Source of the DNA: Antedon bifida
Taxonomy: Eukaryota > Echinodermata > Crinoidea > Comatulida > Antedonidae
Assembly: GCA_963402885.1 (NCBI GenBank)
Contig: OY727102.1
Span: 496,001-560,000, forward strand
Reading direction: 5' to 3'
Length of the DNA stretch: 64,000 nucleotides
Within the stretch, counting starts at the first letter, position 1, and every line of letters starts with the position of its first letter. The translations under genes and the position numbers were made by a program. Under the pieces are notes generated by a model. The model worked only from the letters and a program-made list of their open reading frames with translations. It was not told where the DNA came from and made no database searches. Below, piece by piece: positions 37,957 to 50,800 of the stretch.

Positions 37957-39808
37957 ATGGTGAGTACAAGTTTCATTTTTAAAAGTATACTAAACAATTT
38001 GATTAACGAACCAAAAATACAGTGTAGTCTAAGATGCTGCTCTAATAAAACCATTTCTTAAGAAAACGGCAAAAGCATACAGACTGGTTGACGCAAGACG
38101 ACGTGCACGCGACGCAAGACGACGCAACGACGTACGCGCAACGTTAAGCTTGGTTCCCACTAGAACGTAACGCAAGGACGTAAACGCAACGCAAGCATTT
38201 TAACCAATGACAAGCGAAGTTATAGACAGTTAGCAATCACAAGCGAATAAGCCATCGCTTGTGATTGGTCAATTCACTTGCGTTGCGTTACGTCCTTGCG
38301 TTGCGTTACGTCCTTGCGTTGCGTCGCCAGTGGGAACCACGCTTAAGTAATTTCACCAATTGCAAGCGAAAGTTCGAATGGTCTGTCGCTTCCAATAAAC
38401 GCCTGCTTTGAATAAATCACCCTATACCTCCATAGAACATCGTTCTATTAGATAAATAAATAAACTCCCCGTCCCCCACCCCCTTTCCTCAAATAAACTT
38501 TCCGCCATATGTACATACACAATACGGTAGGCCTATTATAACTAATTATTACTAACTATTTGTAGACTAGACAATTTACCAAGGATATTGATACAATTTT
38601 TACTGTATCATATCACTTATTGGTATTTTAAAATTGTGTTGCATTTTTTAAAATCTAGGGGAATTTAGTTGATTATACAGGTTACATCCACAAAAATAAA
38701 CGCCTTCTCCAAATTCAAACATAGGCCTACTTTCATCGTTAATAACACTCGAAAGACACATATTTTACGCGCGCGCGCATATGCCACCTACAACCATCAT
38801 TTCCACGCGCGCGCAAATGTTACACTGAAAAGTTAAGTTAATTATATTTGAGACTTAAAGAAGAGTCATAATATTATTCTCTTTTGACAGAGGTCGATCA
38901 GAAAAATCTTCAAACGATCGGTTGACAATCTGGATGCCGATATTGAGAAAAGACCTAAATTAAAAACTCCAGAAACAAGTGATAGCGAAGGCGACGGTTC
39001 TTATGATTCACCAGATGAAATATTACAGTTCTCAAACAGAACAGAAGATGATTTGTCCCCAACACTTCCAACACGTCCAGTTTTTCATTCACCGTATTCC
39101 CCACCACCCCAGTTACAAACACTTCCACTTGTGTCACCTGACTTCCTGCAGAAGACACGTGTAAATTTGAATCGTAAGACGAGTGAAACACCTGTTAATA
39201 GAAAAAAACCATTGCTGCCGCCTAAGCTAAAATATCAAGTGTCCTGTGAAGAAGGCATACGGCCACCCGCAATACCAACAAAACCAGTAGGCTTCCCAAC
39301 CAACAATAAGTTGGTGAACGTTGTCACCCCGATTATTCAACCACCTTGCAACAGAAGGATCGAAAGGGGTCTCCATAAAGAAATTGTTTATGTTCATAAA
39401 CAACGTATGAGTGGTTTAAATTTACTTGAAATCAGCTTCAATGGTAAACCACCAATACCAAAGAAACCTGGCAGTCGAATATTGATCAAGAAACCACCGC
39501 CTTTACCCATTAAACCAGCTATTTCGTCAGCGAATGACAACAGCAGCGGTAGCAGTATTGATAGTAGTAGTGATGACGAAAGCAATATCGAGACAGTAAA
39601 AACGCTATCTGTGACTGAACTTGCAGAAGAAATATCAAAATTAAATGTACAACAAAAAGTTGTTGAAAACGTTAAAAAATTAATGGTCGATGGAGCACTG
39701 GCAACAAAAATGAGCAAAAGTCTAATATCGAGTTCTCTAGAATGCAACAGACTGGACACGTTAAAAATCTACCAATACATATACCATGGCTGGAAGCCGA
39801 ATGTGTGA
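37957..39808 (+). CDS. GAREM-like B2: proline-rich/SAM protein without CABIT
   Basis: The main exon, 38891-39808, opens after the acceptor TTTTGACAG in phase 0, as the last exon of GAREM-like A does. It encodes RSIRKIFKRSVDNLDADIEK, proline-rich ligands (RPPAIPTKPVG, KPPPLPIKPA), an acidic Ser stretch (DSSSDDESN) and a SAM domain from LSVTELAEEISKLNV to IYQYIYHGWKPNV. A start codon at 37957-37959, preceded by an in-frame TAA at 37939, is followed directly by the strong donor GTGAGT. Joining ATG to 38891 keeps frame and gives 921 bp, 306 residues. So the start codon may be the whole coding part of exon 1. The alternative is that 38891-39808 is the last exon of B1. The 3' end seeds a 95 bp array. 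Confidence 0.6.
38144..38346. mobile_element. MITE family 2, complete with TTAA ends
   Basis: The element runs from TTAAGCTTGGTTCCCACTAG to CAGTGGGAACCACGCTTAA, 203 bp. The inside has ACGCAAGGACG words, GACAAGCGAAG and TCGCTTGTGATTGGTCAATT. ACGTCCTTGCGTTGCGTT is duplicated in the right arm. It lies in the putative B2 intron and is the best-preserved copy of this family. Confidence 0.85.
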
Positions 39809-40190
39809 TACCTGCTCTTGTATCGAGTTCACCGTAGAATTCAACAGACTGGACACGTTAAAAATCTACCAATACATATACCATGGTTGGAAGCCGAATG
39901 TGTGATACCTGCTCTTGTATCGAGTTCTCTAGAATGCAACAGACTGGACACGTTAAAAATCTACCAATACATATACCATGGCTGGAAGCCGAATGTGTGA
40001 TACCTGCTCTTGTATCGAGTTCACTAGAATGCAACAGACTGGACACGTTAAAAATCTACCAATACATATATCATGGCTGGAAGCCGAATGTGTGATACCT
40101 GCTCTTGTATCGAGTTTACTAGAATTCAACAGACTGGACACGTTACAAATCTACCAATACATAATAGACCAGTATAAACATTCTTCGACT
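39727..40190 (+). repeat. 95 bp tandem array copied from the end of the B2 SAM exon
   Basis: The word GGACACGTTA (GGACACGTTAAAAATC in four copies) begins at 39754, 39851, 39946, 40041 and 40136, so periods are 97, 95, 95 and 95. Each unit repeats the last SAM helix codons (ECNRLDTLKIYQYIYHGWKP), the stop, and ATACCTGCTCTTGTATCGAG from the 3' flank. The first unit is the functional gene end. Because 95 is not a multiple of three, the copies open shifted frames (39818-40000, 39883-40095, 39978-40193), which are artefacts of the repeat. Confidence 0.93.
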
Positions 40191-42734
40191 TAAAAGGCCA
40201 TATGTAATTTATAGATTGACGCAGATAACTTTGGGTTGACAATCATCGAAAATGAAACTATAGAAATCCAGTTTATTATAACACGTATACGGATATAATA
40301 CTCGTTTTTGAGTGAAAAATAAGGACTCGAAAACAAAAACAAAAGTAATATTTGTTTGGTATCAGCATGGACCTATAAATTAGGGTTGCACTATTCTATT
40401 TTGAACTCTGCTATCTGTTTTTTGTAACAATTCATAATAACTGTCTTTCTTTTCTCCATGTCTACAAATTATTCCACAAAAATTGCCCTTTTTTTTTTAA
40501 CATTGTGAATTGTAAACAAGTCGATGTTTGATACAAAGATTGGTATGACGTCACCGCCACCCTGTTAACAAAACATGTGTATTACAAAAGTGTTTATAAT
40601 AATTGCATTATATTGTATGTGCCATAGAACATTATTTATTTCACAAAGACTAGCTGCAAAGAAATGTAAATAAGTCTTGTAATGTTACCATAATAGGACA
40701 TGCAGTTAAACCAGTATATGATCTGTCCTCGCAATTTATTGTGTTAAGTTTTATCACAGCAAGTTATTGACAATTATTTACTATTCGTATCATATTCGTA
40801 GAAAAATGACCATTCTAGTATCAATTGTATCTAACATATTGTGTATATACACTTAAAAATCTATACCAAATTTAAAAATAAATAATTTATCACTAATGCA
40901 AATAATAACAAACCAGATTTTTTGGTTTTTCTTCCTCAAAATAATGTTTACATTGTGTTTATGGTTTATCATGGGGAAATTAAACTGATTCCTACATGTG
41001 CATGGTTAGTATTTTATACCGTATTTTGAATACAAAATAATGTACTAAGACCTACTCAGTATATTGTAAAGAATTGCTTTTAAAACGTCTGAACGCTGGC
41101 AATAAAGTAATTTAAATAAGAAATAATGAATGCCTTTATCAGCAGTATACTTTTACTTCTGTACACAGGTTATTGTGTTTACTCTATAGTCTTTTCTATC
41201 GAACTGTTGAAACGGTTGAAGTACCACATTGTTAAGAGCATATTTTGTTATAAGTTATTTTTAACAAAATGTTTTATACCGTCATAATAATGGAAAAAGA
41301 TATAATAGCTCCGAAATATTTTATTTATGTATTACAAAACGGGACGGGATTGTTTCTATGATTTAAATGAATACGGTACGGTACTGTAATTTTTTTTCAC
41401 AAAACTAAAATTCTTTTTTCCCCAGATTTATTTTGTAAAAGACAGGACTACAATGCAACACATGTTGTTCTTTTACCTGATTGTGTAATCCTGGATAAAG
41501 ATATTCTTAAATAAATAAATAATAGTTAATATATAATTTTAAACAACATTGTCTTGTTTTTAATGAATGTATAGAATATGTATAGTATTTTATTAACAAA
41601 TGTACCATTGTATATTGTAAATAATTGTATTTTTGTATATAAATATATATATATATTTTTAAAATTTTATTTTTCTGTAATATTTGTTCTACTTTACCTA
41701 ATAATTTTATATTTTGTTATTTTTGTTACATTTGAGTTAAGTTGAGTAAAATTTAAATAATAACGCGTATATCTACAATAAACTGTTTTAAAATGTTTTT
41801 TCACAATATCTCATCGTCTTTTCTTATAGGGTATTTACAATTTTGGAATATATTTCTATATTTTGCTTTGATCATCATAAATACTTCTCCTTCATTAACT
41901 TGTCTAAATTAAAGAAAGAAATAAAATAACAAGATTATTCAAGCAATAAACTAGAAATTGGAGATGATAAAAACTTCAATAAAATTAAACATTAAAAGCA
42001 GACAATGGTGTATATATTTGATGATGACGTTTTTGTATTTTTTGTTTATAGCAAAAATAGGTGAAATTGTTGATGACCATTGTAAACAATACTGCTGCAT
42101 GGAGGTATACAACGACTGTACTTAAATGTATCGTTTTTATTAAGTTTATTTTGATTTTTTATAAAGTAATTTATTTTTAACTGTATTGTGCTAAAACACA
42201 CCGTTTTCTAACGTTGGGGTTGTTGTATTACCAAATACTCCTTGCTTTATTTCATCTATTATTTTTATTCAGTCGGCCTTGCTTTACCTCATACCATACA
42301 CCTATAAAGGTCTATGCTGATTCAATTTACTTTACCAAAATCGGTTATGCGATTTCTTTTATTTACCCATTCTATTCTATACGGTTCGTTGTTTAAACAA
42401 ATACAATGTACCAAATGTTTATTTAGACTTCGTTCTTTACTATTTGGTTTACACGGAAGTTGTGTCGAATAAGGAAGCACTCACATAATTACTACCAAGT
42501 AAGGAACAACCATGATGGGTAGTTTGTATTGAAACATTATGCTTAACTACTTCCTCCTAATCCCTGTAATAATAATAATAACTAGTCGGTACCCGCCCAA
42601 TGAACCGGCACCATTTTATAATGATTTTAAGGTTCGGGAAGCAAAAAGATAGTACAGCATAGTGCAGTATACACACATCTAAATGAATGTATAGTGCCGA
42701 GAGGTACATTGTACAGCATTTATATTAGAATGAA
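40191..42734. other. Intergenic DNA without recognised genes
   Basis: AT-rich stretch. AATAAA at 41101-41106 could end the B2 transcript. A lone GGACCTATAAATTAG word occurs at about 40370. The open frame 42214-42396 is a hydrophobic low-complexity frame with no support. Confidence 0.4.
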
Positions 42735-45415
42735 GATAAATTTAACAGACAGATGACAAATGTATAGTCCTGATAGTAGTCATGTATCTTTATTGGATAT
42801 TGACTCTGAATTGGAAGATGAATATTATGCTTTACCTGGTTTTCAGAATCACACATCAGCATATGAAAAATGTGCTAATAGGTTAAAGCATAGTCTTGGT
42901 CTAAAAATCGGTCACATTAATGTGAGAAGTCTTATAAATAAGGTCGATGAAATAAGTTTTCTTTTACACATGACCACTCTTGATATTTTATGCATTTCTG
43001 AAACTTGGTTAAATTCAGACGATAGTGAACATTGATGGTTACAATATAATCAGACGAGATAGGAATACGACAATCTGTAATGGTAAAACGAAAAGCAGGG
43101 GAGGTGGAGTGTGTTTATACATAAGGAATTCACTATGTTGAAAGAGACGAACTTAATGTGTCAATATGGAAGCTTTATAGATTGAAATCACTAATAAAAA
43201 AAATAATCTGCTTGTTGGAAGCAATTATATCGACCCCCTAACGCAAAAAATCTTATTATTGAAATGCTCGAGAATATGGCAAACGAAAACAAGGAAATTG
43301 TAATCTTAGGAGATTTTAATATAAATTATGACCTTAATGTTGACCTGAACTCAAATCCTATAAATCAAATAAAGAATATGTTTGTACTTGTAATTGTACA
43401 ACTAATACATAAACCATAAACCTACGCGAGTTACAAAAACGTCTGCAAAATGTATTGATCTGATACTTACTTCCATTCCTGACAACCATATTTATTCTGA
43501 GGTTGCACACATTTCTCTTAGTGTTTTATCTATACATGTATTAAATCTAATGAAAAAGTTAACGAACACAAAAGCATAACGTTTAGGAACTTTAAACAAT
43601 TTAACCAAGAATCTTTTATAACTGACTTAAATAAATACTTTTTTCTTTCAAATAGTATATATAATTATGAGGACATAAACGTTTTTTGGAATGATTGGAA
43701 GAACTCCTTCTTAAGTAATAAACACGCTCAACTAAAGACAATGCGCGTGAAAGATCGCTTTTGTCCATGGATATAATAGAAACTATGTATAAACGAGACC
43801 ATGAAAAGGTCCACTAGTATAACAAAATGCCTTTCCTCGTTAATAGACTTATCTATTGATTTAGGTACTGTGCCAGATGATTGGAAACTGGCTAAAACAA
43901 CAACTATATAATATGAAAGGGATGCAATCAAACTATGAGTAAATATAGACCGATATCTGTGGCATGCCATATTTCGAGAATTGCTGAAAGAGTAATACAA
44001 AATCAATTAGTTAATTATTTAAATGAAAATGATTTCATAAGCGTGGATCAATATGCGTTCAGAAAGAACCACTTCACTGTTACTTGCCTCCATCATGTTG
44101 TGGATGAATGGATGGAAAATTTAAATGACCGCGAGTTGATTGGAGCCTGTTTTCTCGATATATCTAAATGCTTCGACTCCATTGATCACACAATTCTACT
44201 TACTAAATTGGAGAATTATGGGCTAAAAGGTAATGAAATTAAATGGTTCAAAAGTTATCTTTCCCAGCGTAAACAAATAGTTAAATGTAAAAAAAAAATA
44301 GTCAAAATTGGCATACCACAAGGTAGTGTCTTAGGACCAATTTTATTTCTTCTATTTATAAATGACCTTCCTCAATATGTATACCCAGGATCTTGTAGTA
44401 TTTTTGCTGATGATGTTGTCATCTAAACTACTGGAAATGCAGTGGAAAATATCAACATCAAACTGCAAACAATTATGAATAATATTGGCAATTGGTATAA
44501 TCATAATAAATTACGAGTACATTCTGGTAAAACTAAACTTATGTTAATTAGAAATCGTAATGTTCGCCCTCAGTCTTCTCTGAATATTCATGTTGGTAGT
44601 GAAACCTTTGATGTCGTGAAGAATATCCGGTATCTTGGACTTCAAATTGATGAGAATCTGAATTGGAATTATCATATTGGGCAATGAAATAAAACTATAG
44701 GATACAAAATTAACATCCTAAATAAGTTGTCTGAAACGAATCTCTTTTAAATATGCTATAGGCCTATACCAGCGTAATTCAGCCCTGTATGGACTATGCT
44801 ATCTCTGTGTGGGGAACTACTTCTCAAAAAAATAAAAATATTCTTTTAAGGTTACAAAAACGTGCCGCTTGAGAAAAAATAATTTTGACTTCAAAAACTA
44901 TCGTGGGATTGATTGTATTAAACAAAATAAATGGGAATTGCTAGATGAACGTAGAAACTACGCTCTAGCTTGTATTATGTACAAATGTATACACAAGGTA
45001 TTGCACCTCCCCGTCTGTGCAACGATATTGGAATGGTTTGCGACCAACATGGATACTTTACGAGATATTCCCAATCTCTGAATTTTATACCACCTATGCC
45101 AAATTGCTTATTAATGAACGGATCGCTAAAGATTGCAGGAGCAAAAGCTTGGAATAAGATCCCTGTAAAAATTCAAGAAAGTGTGTCTGTAAACAGTTTT
45201 AAAATTAATTATAAAAAGCATTTCTTTAAAAAATAATTGTATTTCCCACGTATTATTATTAACGTTCTATATTTACTGATTGTTATATTTTTTTTTTTTT
45301 TGGATTTTTTGAATTTTTTGTGCTTTTTTTTTATAGTTGTTTCATTGCAGGACCATATTGAAAAACTTTTCTGAACTATGTTATCCTGCCTAAATATGTT
45401 TTAATAAATAAATTA
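42735..45415 (+). mobile_element. Decayed LINE (non-LTR retrotransposon), CR1/Jockey-like
   Basis: The body keeps an apurinic-endonuclease start (LKIGHINVRSLINKVDEI, DILCISETWL), later endonuclease words (GDFNI at about 43312; TKTSAKCIDLILTSIPDNH at about 43440) and reverse-transcriptase motifs (FLDISKCFDSIDH, GIPQGSVLGPILFLLFINDL, FADD at about 44405, NIRYLGLQIDENLNW). It is broken by frame breaks near 43036 and later, a stop at 44424-44426 just after the FADD box, another stop at 44685, and a frameshift near 45000. The end is A/T-rich with AATAAATAAATTAAAATAAA near 45400. It cannot be active. The superfamily call rests on motif style only. Confidence 0.88.
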
Positions 45416-45961
45416 AAATAAAACAGGCATACTGTATTCTTTAATTTCAGTGTCTATATTTCAGGAGAAACACATCGCTTACAGTTTGCAAAAGGTCTCT
45501 TTCCAACACACCACCCACACAATACCTATACACCTCTCCACCTCCCCACTCTACAAAATAAAACTAAGCAGAAACCTTCATTGAAATATCGCCAGACTGT
45601 ACGTTTTTCTAAAGTTAGTTCCAAATCAAATATTTATAAAAAGTAAAAAATGAATACAAATGCGGCGCTGCACTGCCCATTGGTGGTCCACGAATTGTTG
45701 GACGTCATCAACTTACAAGATACAGACTGCCCTCAATAGTCCACCTTTATGAAAGCAGTAACATTTCATGGTAACGTCAAATTATTGCGGCATAATATTG
45801 ATATAATCTAGGTTTAAGACTGAGTTTTGAATTAATATTAAACAAAATATAAATATTTTGGCACATATTGTGTCGAATCGAAACGCCGACTGGTGGAACT
45901 AACATAGAAATACAAATTAGAGACTTCGGGAAAATCTACATTAGGATGAAACATTAAATTA

Positions 45962-46190
45962 AATTTGATGTTTCAAATTGTGTCTTACCACTGAAATTAA
46001 ATCAAAGTATATTCCAACTTTTTTGAAAGGAATATCTAGAGAGTTACTTAGGCCTACAGAAAATTCATTTACAGTTACAGTTATTTTTCCAAAATTTCGT
46101 AAAACAGCATTTCAACGTTTTTGATGCGGTATAACCTCTTTCCATAAGTTATTATTATTCTTTTTTTTTCAATTCATATTTTACGGTATT
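45962..46190. repeat. Dispersed repeat R, second copy
   Basis: Words TGTCTTACC, AATCAAAGTATATTCCAACT, AAAATTTCGTAAAACAGCAT and TTTTTGATGCGGT occur in the same order as in 33255-33435, where the repeat interrupts a MITE. Family unknown. Confidence 0.75.
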
Positions 46191-46757
46191 TTGCATGAAA
46201 TTTAAAAAAAATAAAAAGTAGATGTAGAAAAAAAAAATGCTTTTAAAGAAAAGTGCGATGTATCACATTGAAAGAACGTTGGTAAAATAGCAACAGCTGT
46301 TTACATGTAAAAACAAAAATGACCAAACTGTCCCCCTACAGCAACTACAGCCAATCGGATATCGTGTGAATGTCACACGGTGCCTTTCTAGTGGTTTGCA
46401 GGGTTTGTGTTGTTTCCATGTATGGCCTAAAGTTAGTGTTAAGTATTATGCCACTGGCTACAGTGTCACGTGGGAGAATACTAAAGTATAGTGTCGTCGG
46501 AATGTGACATCATGCTAGGCTGTGAGGTAGTTCGGCTTTCACCTACCATGTACAGATGGTCCACCCAAGAGCCGATCCACCTGTAGTATTTCTTATTAAA
46601 TCTTCGAGATATTTTCTGGCAGGTTTTATTTATCATCAGAATTTTACGACGTCATCGCCAGTGCCAATAATATGCCGCGCGCGTACAAATATTGATAATG
46701 TTCAAATTATATAGCGCAAAACAATCAACAGAAAATTGAAAAAGCACAACTTTATTA

Positions 46758-46930
46758 TTAAAGATGTATTGTCCCCTTAAAAACTTTTTTTTTTCTGTCA
46801 GACAAGGTTTTTTTTGGTTAAAATTAAACGTTTCTTTGGTCTTTTAAAAATGAAATAATTTTTTTTTACAGAAATGAATAACTTTATTAAAACTGCAAAA
46901 TGGCCTATTTAATGTCTGATTTTATCATGT
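46758..46930. mobile_element. Truncated TTAA element, family 3
   Basis: It begins TTAAAGATGTATTGTCCCC, the terminal sequence of the complete element at 57952-58407. The right terminus is not found, and only the left part is recognisable. It lies upstream of the TCF24-like gene. Confidence 0.6.
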
Positions 46931-47858
46931 TTTTCTTTAATGTTGAAAGTGCAATGTGTATCGTATGCTCGTATATTATAATAGGTTTCAGATAGATTGA
47001 ACTTGTTTTAAGGAAAATACGAACAACACGAAGATGTAAGGAACCGCACAGAGTTGCGTTGCGCTAGAGTGACTACCATAAATCAAAACCAACCGGATAT
47101 CGTGAGATCATTAGCGGGCTAACGTGCTTAACCAACTTGCTTGATTAATAGACATGTCTTTATACTTTTATATAAAAGAAAAACAATGAAAACAAGTTAT
47201 TGGTATTTCGGATACTAATACATAGGCCTACCCCTACAACCATACAACACGACGAGAACATTAAATTAAAATTTAATTTTTGAAAAGATAATATTAATTC
47301 GCTATTCAAAATGTATTAAGTCTCAGGATAGTATCGGTAAAGTGTAAATTCATTCGTTGACGAATAGTATTTATACTGAAAACAAGCCATAGCTTCAAAA
47401 TGGAATGTTCCATTTTCAAGTAAGAAACATATTCTGAAAAAAACTTTAATAAAACAAACTTAAAATATATAAATTATAGACTTTTAAAAACAATAAAATA
47501 TTCAAAACATTGTACTCACAATGTAAAATTCAAACAGGAGCATTAATACATATTAAGTACTGGTGGTATTAGCATTTATATATGTATTATCGGTGAAAAT
47601 GAATACCCCTACTTGAGAATGGTAGCGGCTAACCCGAAATTATTAATAACCATGGAGTACAACTTTATGAACTAATTCTGAATCTAACTACAGCACGGAA
47701 AGAAAGAATCAAATTCTTCCAAATTTTATTCACAAAAAATCAAAAAATAGATAATCTATTTAGCAGTTTAAACAGTCTGCGTATAAGTTTATGAAGTCAT
47801 TTTAAACATTGAGCATACTGTGTTCTGAACCGGAGTAGCATAATCACCTGCTGTAGAG
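46931..47858 (+). promoter_or_regulatory. Upstream region of the TCF24-like gene
   Basis: Noncoding and AT-rich, with no recognised repeat. The start codon at 47859 is preceded by AGAG, and no splice acceptor is obvious, so the 5' UTR may be contiguous. No TATA box can be assigned with confidence. Confidence 0.35.
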
Positions 47859-50800
47859 ATGACAAAAACAGCTATAACCCATGGACAGAGACATGAAACA
47901 CATACTGAGGATGCTGGAAAACCAAAGAAGGGTCGTAAACGAGGGCCTAGAAAACTGATAACACACGAAGAAACATACGACGGAAGTAGTGGAGATGAGG
48001 ACCAGCAAAATGGAAGAAAGAAAGGACGATCCATAGGAGCGAATGCTGCGCGTGAACGATCGCGCGTTAAGACGCTCAGAGACGCGTTCTTAGATCTACA
48101 ACGGACATTGCCATCTGTGCCACCAGATACTAAACTATCTAAATTAGATGTCTTAGTTTTGGCTACAACTTATATTGCTCATTTAATGAGAACATTAGAT
48201 ATGGAAAGTGGAGACAAATTACACGACACTGAAAGACAACATCGGTTACAGGCAAACGGTTACTTACATCCGGTCAAGGTAGGAAATGTATATTTTTTGT
48301 ATTCTTGTTTTGTATATTGTAAAAATTAAGAAACATATTAAATCTAAATGCAATGAGTTAATTCAATCGACTAAAAGTATGGCTAGGCATCTCAGCTGTT
48401 AAAACATTTCTAAATTATAAGTAATTAAAAGAAAAATGACAAAATAAACGAAAACTTGGAATAAAAATAACATCGGTAAAGAAAGACCACATCAATATCG
48501 AAATTCTTATTTTGTAAAATCTACTTATAATGTGTATCTTGTTTTTTGTTGAAATAATTTAGGAATTTTAAAGTGTTAGATATTATTATTTTTTAAATAA
48601 TTATCCATAATTTCCAAAATTAGTATTATTTTCATAATAAGAATTAACGGACAAACATAACTTAAAAAACATTTTAAAAAAAAAGACTGGCTAAAAGACA
48701 ACACTATTAGAAAATGCAGTTATTTTCGCTAATATTAGAATATTACCAATATCTTGGTTTAGGTTTTCAACGTTAGGCCTACTGATATTTGAGGCACGAT
48801 TTGATAAAATAAATAAACCTCTGAAATCACCATCTAATTAATGACAGTGAAAACATCGCTTAAGAAAACACAACAACGTGAATGGCGGTGAAGTAAAGAT
48901 AATCTAAAAGTTTTGATCCAAAGCCATCCTAATAATTAATATCAGTGGATGCATCGTTACAATAAAACAACAAAACAACAATTGGTGAAGAAACAGCAAG
49001 TTTGAACAACTGGAAAATAAACGGTTAGAGTGACAATGACTGATGCTGAAACAGCTATCATCATTTATTATTCCATCACAACATTTGTGTTTGTAACTAA
49101 TTTGGTACACCACAAAATGACGTCAAATATACGTCAATTAAAACAACACTGATTGTCTTATCGTATAGCTTCATATAGTCTACAATTGTATAATAAAAAA
49201 AAGTTAAAACTGAAATCAAATTAAAAAGCAACAATGCTGTATGATACAGTGACTGGATCTTAATATAAATAAACTAAACGTCAACAAAAAGTAAGTGAAA
49301 TGAAATACATAGATATATAAAATACTATTCTCTCGTTGGGGCTGATTAACAAATGAAATACATAGATATATATGAAATAATATATCATAATAATCAAAGA
49401 ATGAAATAAGTGGCTGCTCCATTCAACTTAGAGTATAGCACCAGCACTGGCTTGAGTCTAACATGGACGGCTAGTCAAATTAGTTAGCATATTAAAACAT
49501 TATAGATCCTATAGAGAAACTAGTAACAATTAATTGTTACTGTCCAAATTAATCTTGTACACGCGTTAAATATAATCAGTCTTATTACAAATTTTGACCA
49601 AAACTCACGAATTGTCCATGAAAACAATATGAGTGGTTACAAGCGCTTTACCTTGGCTCTAAACCGTCAATAAGCACGTACTTACAACACCTAATCAGGT
49701 CAAAATGGTGGTATACCGCGTGTTACGTCTCGTGGAGTATTACTCCTTCCTCGTGGTACCAAGCCTACCTTAATACCACTTATTCGTTAAAACCATAGTC
49801 CAATAGTGTGATTTCATTTCTTTAAAAACAATATTGAAACTAATCAGTAGTTTTAATTATAAGTTAGGTAACTGTTGATATTCAACGATTTCCAATTTCT
49901 TACCTAGTTTTCAATTTGTTTATTACATAGAAATAACGGAGTTTCATTTTCTAACTAGCTTAAACAAAATATCGTGTTCAAAATCCTTTAATCTTTAAAA
50001 AAAAAAATAGTTAATTTTAAAAAGAAAATCTTTATCGTTCAAATTGTCTTGTTTTAAATAAATTGTTGTTTACAAGGAAATTCAATTATAATTAAATTTA
50101 AGTTAAATGTCCATTAGAAACTAGGACAGATAATCGGCTGTTGATAATTGGCCTAAATGAAAATGTTCGCTATCAAAGTGATTTAGGAACTGTTAAACTC
50201 AATTTTTAGAAAAAAAAAGCCGAGTGCAAATTCGGCCATACATTTCTGGTTTTCAGATTAGATTTTAGTTACCCAAGAAAATGCATGGTTGAGAAAGTAT
50301 CGGAAGAGTTTAGTCGAAATAGGACTTCATACTTTTCTTTTGGAACTATGTTTAATTTAGTAACTTTTCTCCTGCATTTTGTTTTCTTCAAATTCTGGTA
50401 TTTGTTATAATAAAGGCCTAATTGTTGAGGTATATTTTTCCCCAAATTTGTTATTTCATAAACGACTGGACAATAACTGTTGCAAAACATCACGTGACCA
50501 AAAAGTACAGTAGATAAATTAGCCTAGTAGTTTCATTTATTGTGTTTATTTTAAGCGTCTGAATAGTAACAGCTTTAGGTAGGATGTATAAGGGGGAAGC
50601 CGACATGCTAGGCCTACACCTATAGCAGTATTGTATATCAATTTTAATCTACAGGGTGCCATGCAATTCTTGAGAAAACTCCCGCGGCAACGATTGCTTC
50701 AACCCCGCCGGTAAAAGTTGAAAGTCATACGTCGGAATAAGCCTAGGAGAATGGTTGAACATTTCATTATTAGCTGTGCTTGAGTCTAATTTGTTTTCTT

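Noticed and set aside
39818..40193. Short open frames in the 95 bp array as extra SAM genes
   Set aside because: They arise from the repeat in shifted frames and lack most of a SAM domain and any start context.
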